From Galeopsis tetrahit (lineage: Eukaryota; Streptophyta; Magnoliopsida; Lamiales; Lamiaceae): a stretch of DNA of 64,000 nt. Shown one piece after another: positions 45,615-55,649 of this stretch. The notes beneath the pieces are model-generated. The model made no database searches. It was not told the DNA's origin and saw only the letters and a list, made by a program, of their open reading frames with translations. The position numbers and the translations under genes are program-made. Location of the stretch: assembly GCA_963675135.1 (NCBI GenBank), contig OY776122.1, forward strand, positions 98,834,186 to 98,898,185. The letters run 5' to 3'. Positions within the stretch are counted from its first letter, which is position 1, and each line of letters starts with the position of its first letter.

Positions 45615-47199
45615 TTCGGGTGGAATTTACGCATTTTAGGGGCACATGTGAAGCATATTTTGATGTGGATTTCATTTATTTATGCATTGATTATGATTGT
45701 TTGAGCCAAAATGAGAGAAAGGTTGTGTTTTGTCGATTTTATAGGTAATACGATGGAATTTGGAGCAAAACACCAACCATACTTTACTGGATCAGGAAGA
45801 GGAGTGCACCATTGGATTCGTCTCGAAAAATGGAGTGGAATGAAAAAAAGAATCGAGTCAATCGAAGGTCGGAAGCTCGAGATACGAAGAGACGAAAAAA
45901 CATGCCCGGGTAGAATCAACCCGGGCGGGTCAAAACGACCCGGGCGGGTCAAAACGACCCGGGCGGGTCAAAACGACCCGGGCAAGGCTGAATTTGGTGA
46001 AGGTTCGAATTTGGCCCGGGTGAAACCCACCCGGCCGGGTGGTTTCGACCCGGGCAAGGCCCAAACATCACTAGCTTCGACTTTTGGCCGGGTGGCATGC
46101 CCGGGTGGGAGCCACCCGGCCGGGTGACCTCATTCTCGGGGGTTTTTGGCCATTTTCTCCATTTTTGAGGGACCAACTTGCAATTTTGGCACCCAAACCC
46201 TTCCCCAACACTATATAAGACCTCATTCTTGAAACCCAAGACACTCTCCCCCAAACCCACACATAGTTACACATACTTGGAGGTGTTTTGGCCATTTCTC
46301 TCTCAATTCTTCATCAAATCAAGGAAGAAAGGATGCAATAGCTCCCAAATTCCATTCCCTACCACATTCTAGACTAAGCTTTCTCTTTCTTTCCCTTTTT
46401 ATTTAGTTATTTCATTTGGAAGTTGTGATTTGATTATGTATTTGAGTAGCTAAACACTTTGTGGTTCTAAGGCATTGTAAGACTTGGATTGATGTTTATG
46501 AGTAATTTCTTGCTTTAATTGGTGTTTGTTTCTTATTTGCATATTCAATTATCCATTGTCAAGCGTATTGTTATTGGCCATAATGATTTGCTTATATATT
46601 GTTAATTGAAGTAAGATCGAGAGATTTATTTCATTTAATCGTATGCGAATGTGCAACCCGATATTATTATGAGCTCGAGAGAGGATTAATTATCGGAGAG
46701 GGAATTGAATGATCTTAGGAGCGTTTTTAGGCGATGCAACGTTTGTGAGGTAGAGATACGAGCTTATGTTACATTGCGCCTTTGGTTAATTAGATCGAGA
46801 GATTGATTAATTCTTCTTGTGTGATCACCCTATTTGAGATAAACTTAATGGCCATCTAAACGAGATAACATTCATAAACGGACATCTAAGAACTACAATT
46901 GCCTTGGAACCCACCTTTTCTCTTTGAGTTACAATCGTTTCACTTTCGTTTTCCTATTTTGCATGTTTAGTTGATCGACTTTATATTTACTCTTTCGTTG
47001 TCTATTTGTGACACATAGTTAGGCAATCTTAGGGGTAATTCAACACTCAACTTATTCGATCACGTCTATTTAGAATTCAACTAGCAAACTACCCTTTTAT
47101 GCTTTAACCTTCTCGTGGGATCGACCTCGTGCTTATCGCGCTACAATAGACGCCGTACACTTGCGGTTGTTTATTTAGTGTTGCATAACGCGTGAATCA
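45612..47199 (+). repeat. Gypsy 5' LTR (1588 bp)
   Basis: Starts TGATTCGGGTGG and ends ACGCGTGAATCA, with TGATTC/GAATCA as the short inverted ends. The U3 part (45900-46130) carries many CCCGGGC / GGCCGGGTGG words, including three tandem copies of the 19-bp unit CGGGCGGGTCAAAACGACC. The TATA box is at 46212-46219. Confidence 0.92.
46212..46219 (+). promoter_or_regulatory. TATA box of the gypsy 5' LTR
   Basis: TATATAAG directly follows CCCCAACAC and precedes ACCTCATTCTTG. The position, after the CpG-rich U3 block, fits the LTR promoter. The equivalent box of the 3' LTR (53089-53096) is separated from its U3 by a hAT-type insertion. Confidence 0.65.
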
Positions 47200-47205
47200 A
47201 GTTTA

Positions 47206-47222
47206 TGGCGCCGTTGCCGGGG
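47206..47222 (+). other. Primer-binding site of the gypsy element
   Basis: TGGCGCCGTTGCCGGGG lies six bases after the LTR end. It is the PBS type seen in many plant Ty3/gypsy elements, complementary to the 3' end of a host tRNA (Asp type in related elements). Confidence 0.85.
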
Positions 47223-47379
47223 AGGTTTTTATAGCTCTAGAGTGTAGGCTAGAAGAGTTTTAGTTTAGACATTTTATTTGCTTTCTTTATTTGCAAAAAT
47301 TCAAAAAAATATTTGTTTATTTTACCTTGATTTCACTTGTGATTCTTACTTCGTTTGAACTTTTGTCTAGACATGGCAT

Positions 47380-50061
47380 ATGATCACCCGATCTAGGAGG
47401 AATCAACAAGAAGTGCTACCTCTAGACCCGGAAATTGAAGCTAGTTGTCGAAGACAAAACGCCGAAAGAAGACGGATTGAATTGGAAGCTATGAATAGAA
47501 GAGAGAATCCAATAGTGGAAGAAGAAAGGAATCAAGAGGATGTTGGAGGCATCGTAGAGCCTAACGGGAATGGTGGTAATCGACCACAAGGAGGCATAAG
47601 AGACAACCTCAACCGGAGGATGGAAGGGAATGTAAACGTGGAAGGAGATGGAGAGCAACGAGAGGACAATGGGAATCAAAGAGTCTTGAGAGATCACTTC
47701 CGTCCCGTCCCAAGACCATACGGAGGAGCGGGTAGGGAACCCATTGACGCTCATAACTTTGAGCTCAAGCCGGCACTAATCATGATGGTTCAAAACAACC
47801 AATTTGGAGGGTTGTCAAAGGAGGATCCTAACCTCCATTTATCTCAATTCCTAGAGATAAGTGGAACGGTTAAGATCAATCGTGTCCCTCAAGATTACAT
47901 CCGTCTCCAATTGTTCCCATTCTCACTCCGTGATCGTGCTAAGCAATGGTACATGTCCCTTGATCTAAGGACAATCGAAAATTGGGCCGATCTTGTGGAT
48001 GCTTTTCTCATGAAGTACTTTCCACCAAGCAAGACCATCAAGATAAGAGGGGAAATTTCCTCTTTCATGCAAGACGATGATGAGTCGTTAGCCGAGGCTT
48101 GGGAGCGTTTTAAAGACTTGATAAGAAGTTGCCCTCAACATGGTTTCTCAAGAGACCAATTGATTTGCTACTTCTATAATGGGATGGACCATCGAACGAG
48201 AGGAATGGTGGATGCCTCGGCCGGTGGAGGTTCTTTGCTTGGAAAGACGACGGATGAAGGCTATGTGCTTCTAGAGGAGATGGCAAAGAACGGACATCAA
48301 TGGCCATCCGAGAGAAGGCAAGCCCGGAAAGTTGCTTCCACGAAGGAGTCGGATGATTTTGCTACATTGTCCAACAAAATGGACAAGTTAACTTCGATGA
48401 TGGCGGCCAAGTCATTAATGGGACCTAGTGATGAACAATATGAAGAGGCCCATTATATGAACAATCAAAGGGACCGTCAATTCCGAGAAAGAGGTTGGAA
48501 TGAAAGGCAAAATCCTCCTAACCCGAATCAATACCATCCCGGATTGAGGCAACATGAGAATTTCTCCTATGCCAACACAAGGAATGCAATCATCCCACCT
48601 CCAAATTTCAATGTGAGAGATGGGGCTATTGTGGAGCCTTCACCAAAGCCATCAATGGAGGATATGTTTTGCACTTTTATGGGGGAAACCACGAAATTCA
48701 TGAGGGAGACTAGAGAGAATGATAACATAACTCGGCAAAGATTTGATGAACAAGGAGAAATGATCAAGAATATGGCAAACAACATGAGAGCCATGGAGAA
48801 GCAAATGAGCCAACTCTCTAATGCCATTGGAAAGCAACACGTTCCGGGGCAATTCCCCTCTAACACGGAGCTAAATCCCAAGGAGCAATGCAATACCATA
48901 AGGCTAAGAAGTGGGACAAGCTACGAAGGGCCCAAGATGCCGTTGGAGGAGGAAGTGGTAATAGCACCCGAGGGTGTTGACAAAGATGATGGCTTAGTGA
49001 AAGAGAAAGAAGGGGAGAAGAAGAGTGAGGAGGCAATCCCTCCTCAAGACAAGAGCAAAAATGAGGTACCTCTTCCATACCCCCAAAGATTGAAGAAAAA
49101 GGGTTTGGATCACAAGTTTGCCAAGTTTGTGGAGATGTTCAAGAAGATCCACATCAACATTCCCTTTGCCGAAGCTCTAGAACAAATGCCCCACTACTCC
49201 AAGTTTTTGAAAGAAATCATGTCAAACAAGAGGAAGATGGTGGAGTATGAAACGGTGCATTTGATCGAAGAATGTAGCTCAATCATTCAAGCAAAGTTAC
49301 CTCAAAAGCTTAGAGATCCCGGATCCTTCACCTTGCCATGTGTTATTGGAGATGGAGGTACATTTCGAGCTTTGTGTGATTTGGGAGCAAGCATTAATCT
49401 CATGCCCTTTTCCATATTCAAGTCACTTGGTTTGGGAAAGCTTACACAAACCACAATGAGCCTTATATTGGCGGATAGATCCGTGACATACCCTTTGGGT
49501 ATAGTGGAAGATGTGTTGGTTAAGGTTGATAAGTTTATATTCCCGGTGGACTTTGTAGTGTTGGATATGGAGGAAGATAACTATGTTCCATTGATTTTGG
49601 GAAGGCCATTTTTGGCAACCGGTGGGGCAAAAATTGATGTAAAGAAAGGAGTGCTAAAACTTCAAGTGAACGATGAGAAAGTCACGTTCAACATTTATAG
49701 AGCCATCAAAGTCCGAGATGATGAAGATGGAGAGTATGGGTACTCTAGAGGAGATCACTCTCCAAAGCCAATGAAAGAGAAGGTGGAAGAAGATTTCAAG
49801 GTCAACTTTGTGAAAGAAGACCCCCAAGTAGAAGAAAATGAGCTAGAGATGGGCAAGAAGGCCAAGTTTGGGGGAGTTTTTTCCAAAAACTCCCCCAAAT
49901 CAAGAAAAGTCACGTATACGAACTTGGGGATGAATGAGGCATCAACCTCCTATAACATGATTGAAGAGCCGGATGGGCTAGCTAGTGGATGTTTTGATGG
50001 ACTTAAGAAAGTAGTATGGGCACGGAAGGTCAAGAACAAGGGTGACAAAGGGGTGACTTGA
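47380..50061 (+). CDS. Gypsy gag-protease polyprotein (893 aa), intact ORF
   Basis: The polar N-terminus (1-110) is followed by a Retrotrans_gag domain (about 140-320: LRDRAKQWYMSL, LVDAFLMKYFPPSK, LAEAWERFKDLIRSCPQHGF). A linker with the family phrase TIRLRSGTSYEG and a Lys/Glu-rich segment lead to a retropepsin-like protease with the active-site DLGAS (D667) and ILGRPF near 739. No CCHC knuckle is seen. The C-terminal stretch encodes a perfect 15-bp inverted repeat in the DNA (49867-49899). The ORF has no internal stop or frameshift, consistent with a recent insertion. The capsid function packages element RNA; the protease would mature the particle. No polymerase domains follow. Confidence 0.88.
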   Translation: MITRSRRNQQEVLPLDPEIEASCRRQNAERRRIELEAMNRRENPIVEEERNQEDVGGIVEPNGNGGNRPQGGIRDNLNRRMEGNVNVEGDGEQREDNGNQRVLRDHFRPVPRPYGGAGREPIDAHNFELKPALIMMVQNNQFGGLSKEDPNLHLSQFLEISGTVKINRVPQDYIRLQLFPFSLRDRAKQWYMSLDLRTIENWADLVDAFLMKYFPPSKTIKIRGEISSFMQDDDESLAEAWERFKDLIRSCPQHGFSRDQLICYFYNGMDHRTRGMVDASAGGGSLLGKTTDEGYVLLEEMAKNGHQWPSERRQARKVASTKESDDFATLSNKMDKLTSMMAAKSLMGPSDEQYEEAHYMNNQRDRQFRERGWNERQNPPNPNQYHPGLRQHENFSYANTRNAIIPPPNFNVRDGAIVEPSPKPSMEDMFCTFMGETTKFMRETRENDNITRQRFDEQGEMIKNMANNMRAMEKQMSQLSNAIGKQHVPGQFPSNTELNPKEQCNTIRLRSGTSYEGPKMPLEEEVVIAPEGVDKDDGLVKEKEGEKKSEEAIPPQDKSKNEVPLPYPQRLKKKGLDHKFAKFVEMFKKIHINIPFAEALEQMPHYSKFLKEIMSNKRKMVEYETVHLIEECSSIIQAKLPQKLRDPGSFTLPCVIGDGGTFRALCDLGASINLMPFSIFKSLGLGKLTQTTMSLILADRSVTYPLGIVEDVLVKVDKFIFPVDFVVLDMEEDNYVPLILGRPFLATGGAKIDVKKGVLKLQVNDEKVTFNIYRAIKVRDDEDGEYGYSRGDHSPKPMKEKVEEDFKVNFVKEDPQVEENELEMGKKAKFGGVFSKNSPKSRKVTYTNLGMNEASTSYNMIEEPDGLASGCFDGLKKVVWARKVKNKGDKGVT

Positions 50062-51796
50062 TATTCCCCTCAAGGAGAACCGTCCGGCATAGGACGTTAA
50101 AAATAGCGCTTCTTGGGAGGCAACCCAAGGTTTTATTGCTTTCTTGTTTTTATTGCTTTAGTAGTGTTGATAGCTTGGTTTATTTTGTAGGTATGGATGA
50201 TCTTGAAGAATAGAGAAGAAAGCAAAACCAACTTTGGAGAGAGGAAGCAAGTGTTGCAATGGTGATCTTTGAAGAAGCATTGGATGTGCAAGGAGGGAGG
50301 TAACAACTTGTAGCCCCAAACTTAGAATTTATACATAGTAAAATTCTAAGTTTGGGGGAGTTATTTTTCTTTTATTTTTTTTTACTAGTTGTTACCCTTG
50401 CACCGGTTCGTCATTCTACTTGTGTCACATTTTGCACCGGCGCACACTTGGCTTTCACATGCTTATATTGTTTAAGTTGGTTTTGATCATATGTTGGGTA
50501 GTGGACATTTGGTGAAATGTGAGTATGAATAGTCATTGGAATCCATTGTTGAGTAGTTGTGATGATGTTTATTTGCTTTGAATGTAAGCATGATTGATGT
50601 TGGATATAGTATCATGATTGTGTTCATATTTGTGATCTTTGATAGCATGGATGCATGATGTGTTGTTGTTTGGGAACATTTGATGAATGTGAAATCCTAT
50701 TGAATAAACCGGTGAGAATTGAGCCTTAAATCGAGCATGTAATCCGGTTTAGTTCATTTGAGAGTGGACTAAGTTATTGCTAGTGATTCTAGAACTTGCC
50801 TAAGTTCTTGTTTGAAAGCATGATTGTGTGAGATGATGTGATGTGATATAGGCCATCTTGTTCTAAGAAAAGTCACTTAGCCAAAATTTCCCAAAACCGA
50901 AGTAATCTTCCGTAGTTAGCCCCTTGAGCTTAATCCCTCATTTTCTTGGCAAACTACAATGTTAACCACTTAGCCTTTTTTGAGCCTTTGATACCTACAT
51001 CTAGTGGAGAATAAAAGACAAAGTGGAAAACATGTGCTTGAATGAATATCTTTGGTGAAAGAAGAAATTGGAGAAGTTGAAAGAAAAAAAAAAGAGAAAG
51101 GTGAAAAGAAAATCAAAGGAAAAGAAAAGAGGGACAAAGAGCCCCAAAAGCTTGAAAAGAAAAAAAAAAGTGTTCAATGGTTTTGTGGTGTAGAATGTGC
51201 TTAAAAGAGAACAAATAAATTGTGGAAGTTAGAGTTTTTGAGTTGCAATCCGCGCAATTGTAACTTTATCTTGAGAAGTTTTTGAGATGTGTCTATGCGT
51301 CTTTATCTCTTGCTCTCCACTAGTTTATGAGTTACTTCATCCAAATTTACCCCACCTTGACCAAAGAGCCAATGTTACATCCTTGATTAAGTCCTATTGA
51401 TCACATTGTTGAGCATTTGAGTGTGTGTAGAAAGTAGAAGTTGGGCAAGCATATGGTGATTGCATAGCATGACTTGGTTGATGAGTGCATTAATATCCTC
51501 AATTTGTTTGTGTGTTTGAGAGAAACACTTTGTCATGTGAGTAGAGGACTTGAGCATTTGGATTATGTTTCCCATCACAATGTGTTGTGTACTTGTGCAT
51601 TCCTTGATCCATGAATGTGAATTGCAATAGTGAACTTATGACCTTCATTGAGAAATGCACTTTGAGAAAGAGATATCATTACATCCTACTTTGCATGTGT
51701 GAATTACATTGAATATTCCATTGTGATCATTCCACCCTCATTGCTTTGAGTGCTTAGTTGTTTGAGGACAAACAACATTTTAAGTTTGGGGGAGTT
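50062..51796 (+). other. Noncoding 3' internal region of the gypsy element
   Basis: No frame of note. The stem CTTGGGAGGCAACCCAAG (50112-50129) lies in a phrase widespread in plant gypsy elements. AAGTTTGGGGGAGTTA at about 50349 repeats the polypurine tract core, which occurs again at 51782-51796 as AAGTTTGGGGGAGTT directly before the 3' LTR and serves as the true PPT. A purine-rich stretch spans about 51060-51175. Confidence 0.75.
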
Positions 51797-52358
51797 TGAT
51801 TCGGGTGGAATTTACGCGTTTTAGGGGCACATGTGAAGCATATTTTGATGTGGATTTCATTGATTTATGCATTGATTATGATTGTTTGAGCCAAAATGAG
51901 AGAAAGGTTGTGTTTTGTCGATTTTATAGGTAATACGATGGAATTTGGAGCAAAACACCAACCATACTTTACTGGATCAGGAAGAGGAGTGCACCATTGG
52001 ATTCGTCTCGAAAAATGGAGTGGAATGAAAAAAAGAATCGAGTCAATCGGAGGTCGGAAGCTCGAGATACGAAGAGACGAAAAAACATGCCCGGGTAGAA
52101 TCAACCCGGGCGGGTCAAAACGACCCGGGCAAGGCTGAATTTGGTGAAGGTTCGAATTTGGCCCGGGTGAAACCCACCCGGCCGGGTGGTTTCGACCCGG
52201 GCAAGGCCCAAACATCACTAGCTTCGACTTTTGGCCGGGTGGCATGCCCGGGTGGGAGCCACCCGGCCGGGTGACCTCATTCTCGGGGGTTTTTGGCCAT
52301 TTTCTCCATTTTTGAGGGACCAACTTGCAATTTTGGCACCCAAACCCTTCCCCAACAC

Positions 52359-53080
52359 TAGACCTGTCAAGACGGGCCGGCGGGGCGGGACGGGCCAAAA
52401 CCGCAAAAGCCCGCCATTTGGCGGGGCGGGGCGGGCCAGACCGTTTGTTAAGCGGGCTGCAAAAACCTCAACCCAACCCAAAAATGGGCGGGCCGCGGGT
52501 TTAGGCGGGCCAACTTTTTTTTTTTACAAAAGTATTTATTAAATTTATTAAGAAACACAAAAATTACAGTATATATCAAGAATTATAGTGTTAATAATTA
52601 ACAACAAAAAAACTAATTAGAAACATTGTCATTATTAATTGTACAATACACTATAAATTACAATAATATTATTTATATATATCAAAAAATGAAGAAAAAA
52701 GAAAAAAAAAATGGAGCTGCTTCTATAATCTGTCATTTACTAGAGTTTTTTCTTTTAGTTAGATTTATTGTATATTTTTTTAAAACAAAGTTGGATAGTT
52801 CAAATGGTTAGAGTATCATTACCTAGATAGGTCTTGAGTTCAACCCTTACAAAAGGCATAAAATACATTTTTTTAATATTTTTTAAGTAAATATAATATT
52901 TTAAAAAAAAAGGCGGGCCAGCCCGCCAAAGCCCGCACCAACCCGCCAAAGACCGCGAACCAAACGGTCCGGCCCGCCTGGGCCCGCTTCCTGGCGGGCT
53001 TGGAAAAGCTTAGCCCAACCCACTATTTTAAGTGGCGGGGCGGGCTGACCCAACGGGCCCAGCCCGTTTTGACGGCTCTA
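52359..53080. mobile_element. hAT-type non-autonomous element in the 3' LTR
   Basis: The left end TAGACCTGTCAAGACGGGC and the reverse complement of the right end TAGAGCCGTCAAAACGGGC form a terminal inverted repeat. The 8-bp duplication CCCAACAC is perfect (52351-52358, 53081-53088), and the 5' LTR shows the empty site. Subterminal GGCGGGCC words flank an AT-rich core. No transposase. It must be younger than the gypsy insertion. Confidence 0.92.
52791..52860 (+). repeat. tRNA/SINE-like segment inside the hAT-type element
   Basis: TAGTTCAAATGGTTAGAG (A-box-like) and GAGTTCAACCC (B-box-like) are about 30 bp apart and followed by TTACAAAAGGC and a T-run. This resembles the head of a tRNA-derived SINE or a tRNA relic. 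A complete cloverleaf is not evident, so it is not annotated as a tRNA gene. Confidence 0.45.
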
Positions 53081-54081
53081 CCCAACACTATATAAGACCT
53101 CATTCTTGAAACCCAAGACACTCTCCCCCAAACCCACACATAGTTACACATACTTGGAGGTGTTTTGGCCATTTCTCTCTCAATTCTTCATCAAATCAAG
53201 GAAGAAAGGATGCAATAGCTCCCAAATTCCATTCCCTACCACATTCTAGACTAAGCTTTCTCTTTCTTTCCCTTTTTATTTAGTTATTTCATTTGGAAGT
53301 TGTGATTTGATTATGTATTTGAGTAGCTAAACACTTTGTGGTTCTAAGGCATTGTAAGACTTGGATTGATGTTTATGAGTAATTTCTTGCTTTAATTGGT
53401 GTTTGTTTCTTATTTGCATATTCAATTATCCATTGTCAAGCGTATTGTTATTGGCCATAATGATTTGCTTATATATTGTTAATTGAAGTAAGATCGAGAG
53501 ATTTATTTCATTTAATCGTATGCGAATGTGCAACCCGATATTATTATGAGCTCGAGAGAGGATTAATTATCGGAGAGGGAATTGAATGATCTTAGGAGCG
53601 TTTTTAGGCGATGCAACGTTTGTGAGGTAGAGATACGAGCTTATGTTACATTGCGCCTTTGGTTAATTAGATCGAGAGATTGATTAATTCTTCTTGTGTG
53701 ATCACCCTATTTGAGATAAACTTAATGGCCATCTAAACGAGATAACATTCATAAACGGACATCTAAGAACTACAATTGCCTTGGAACCCACCATTTCTCT
53801 TTGAGTTACAATCGTTTCACTTTCGTTTTCCTATTTTGCATGTTTAGTTGATCGACTTTATATTTACTCTTTCGTTGTCTATTTGTGACACATAGTTAGG
53901 CAATCTTAGGGGTAATTCAACACTCAACTTATTCGATCACGTCTATTTAGAATTCAACTAGCAAACTACCCTTTTATGCTTTAACCTTCTCGTGGGATCG
54001 ACCTCGTGCTTATCGCGCTACAATAGACGCCGTACACTTGCGGTTGTTTATTTAGTGTTGCATAACGCGTGAATCAGCTCT

Positions 54082-55613
54082 CGCCCAACTTCACAGAGAC
54101 CCTATCTTGGCACATGCCAATATTGCCGAGCACCTGGCCATACTGCTCGCACATGTCCCGAAATTTCGTGCTCGCCCGCACCACCAAACCCATCCTCGGT
54201 CTCGCATCGTTCCTCTCCATCTGGTCGTTATGCTCCTACCTTTCATCGTACCCAACCGCCTGAAAATCGACCTGCCTACTCGGCCCACTCTGCCTCCTCG
54301 CCTCATACATTGAGTCAATGGATCCTTGACTCGGGGGCCTCCCATCACATTACCAACAGTTTGGCCAACCTCTCTCTCTCTACTCACCCTTCACCGGGGA
54401 GGACAACGTGGAAATTGGTGATGGTAAAGGCTTATGCATTTCTCATACTGGGTCTATGAGCTTTACTGCCTTAGAATCTCTAAATTTTTTGAATGTCCTA
54501 GTGGTGACACTAATCTCGAGAAACCTCATTTCTGTTTCTACTCTTTGCCGAGATAACAATGTTAATGTCCTCTTTGATGAAACTTCCTTTCAGGTGCAGG
54601 ATGGTCGCTCGGGGAGCATTCTCCTAGTTGGGAGCCGTATCAATAATCTTTACGTATGACCGACACACATTGCCAACTCCTCGCTAACAGCCCTGGTCGC
54701 TCAGCATCTCACCACCTCCAAATGGCATGCTCGCTTTGGCCATCCATCAATCAACATTCTTTCACATACCCTGTCTACCTTTAACTTAGCATCTGCACCG
54801 TCTAAAATTTTTCATTGTAATGCTTGTAATTGCATTAAAAGTCACAAACTTCCCTTTAATGATTCAAGTATTACATCTACCAAACCCATTGATATTATTT
54901 TCTCTGATGTCTGGTCGTCACCTGTTCTATCTGCTGAAGGTTTCAAATACTATGTCTTATTTGTTGATCATTTCAGCAAATACATCTGGACTTATCCACT
55001 AAAATGCAAATCTGATGTTCTTCCTACCTTCACCTCCTTTAAAGGCCTCGTTGATAACTACTATCAAACCAAAATTAAGATCTTTTACTTCGACAATGGG
55101 GGAGAATTCATCGCTCTTCGTCCCTTCCTTCTAGCACATGGTATCTCCCACCTTACCACTCCTCCTCATACACCCGAACACAATGGCATGTTCGAACGCC
55201 GTCATCGCCATGTCATTGACACAACCCTTGCCCTTCTACATCATGCATCCATACCACTATCATACTGGTCCTATGCCGTCAGTACAACAACCTATCTCAT
55301 CAATCGCCTCCCTAAACCAAACCTTAACATGCTCTCCTCGTATCAAATCATACTTCGTCGCACTCCCAACCTATCTCGACTTCGTGTCTTTGGTTGCTTG
55401 TGTTATCCATGGCTTCGCCCTTACACGACCCACAAACTCAATCCTTTATCCACTCCATGTATATTCATGGGGTACTCACCCACTCAAAGTGCCTATCTAT
55501 GCCTTGATCTCTCCACTAATCGCCTCTACACATCCCGACATGTTCACTTTGTTGAACATGTCTTGCCGTTCTCCTCGCAGTCGCCCACTGCTCGCCCTCC
55601 GCCTAATTAAATA
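54082..55613 (+). pseudogene. Copia gag C-terminus, protease and integrase, broken
   Basis: After the gypsy insertion the copia frame resumes with the gag zinc knuckle (about 54110-54150), then the protease active site WILDSGASHHIT (about 54320). The frame is lost near 54400 and continues in another frame to a stop at 54656-54658. Integrase follows: the HHCC zinc-binding part (WHARFGHPS, CNAC) and the DDE core (DVWSS, DNGGEF and the Glu in MFERRHRH), in more than one frame and ending near 55610. The domain order matches copia. Stops and shifts make it a pseudogene. The reverse transcriptase that should follow is absent. Confidence 0.82.
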
Positions 55614-55649
55614 GTTCGTGTTATGAAAGCAATTAAAAAGGGGGGAGTT

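Larger units (their letters stand above)
45612..54076 (+). mobile_element. Ty3/gypsy-type LTR retrotransposon with gag-protease only
   Basis: Complete element with 5' LTR 45612-47199, PBS, one long ORF (47380-50061), a noncoding 3' internal region, PPT and 3' LTR 51797-54076, flanked by GCTCT. The gag/protease type (DLGAS and ILGRPF) and the PBS TGGCGCCGTTGCCGGGG fit the Athila/Tat side of Ty3/gypsy. No reverse transcriptase, RNase H or integrase is visible in the 4.6-kb interior, so it must be mobilised by a relative. The two LTRs differ by four substitutions seen by eye, a 19-bp repeat copy number and one later insertion, so it is young. Confidence 0.92.
51797..54076 (+). repeat. Gypsy 3' LTR (2280 bp, contains a hAT-type insertion)
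   Basis: Same sequence as the 5' LTR, starting TGATTCGGGTGG and ending GAATCA. It is lengthened by the 722-bp insertion and 8-bp duplication at 52359-53088, and has one instead of three copies of the 19-bp unit. Subtracting these accounts exactly for the 1588 versus 2280 bp lengths. Confidence 0.92.

Noticed and set aside
55138..55614. Second open frame parallel to the copia integrase
   Set aside because: The frame carrying the integrase motifs (MFERRHRH, INRLPKPN, VFGCLCYPW) is the one beginning at 55188. The other is its shifted shadow.
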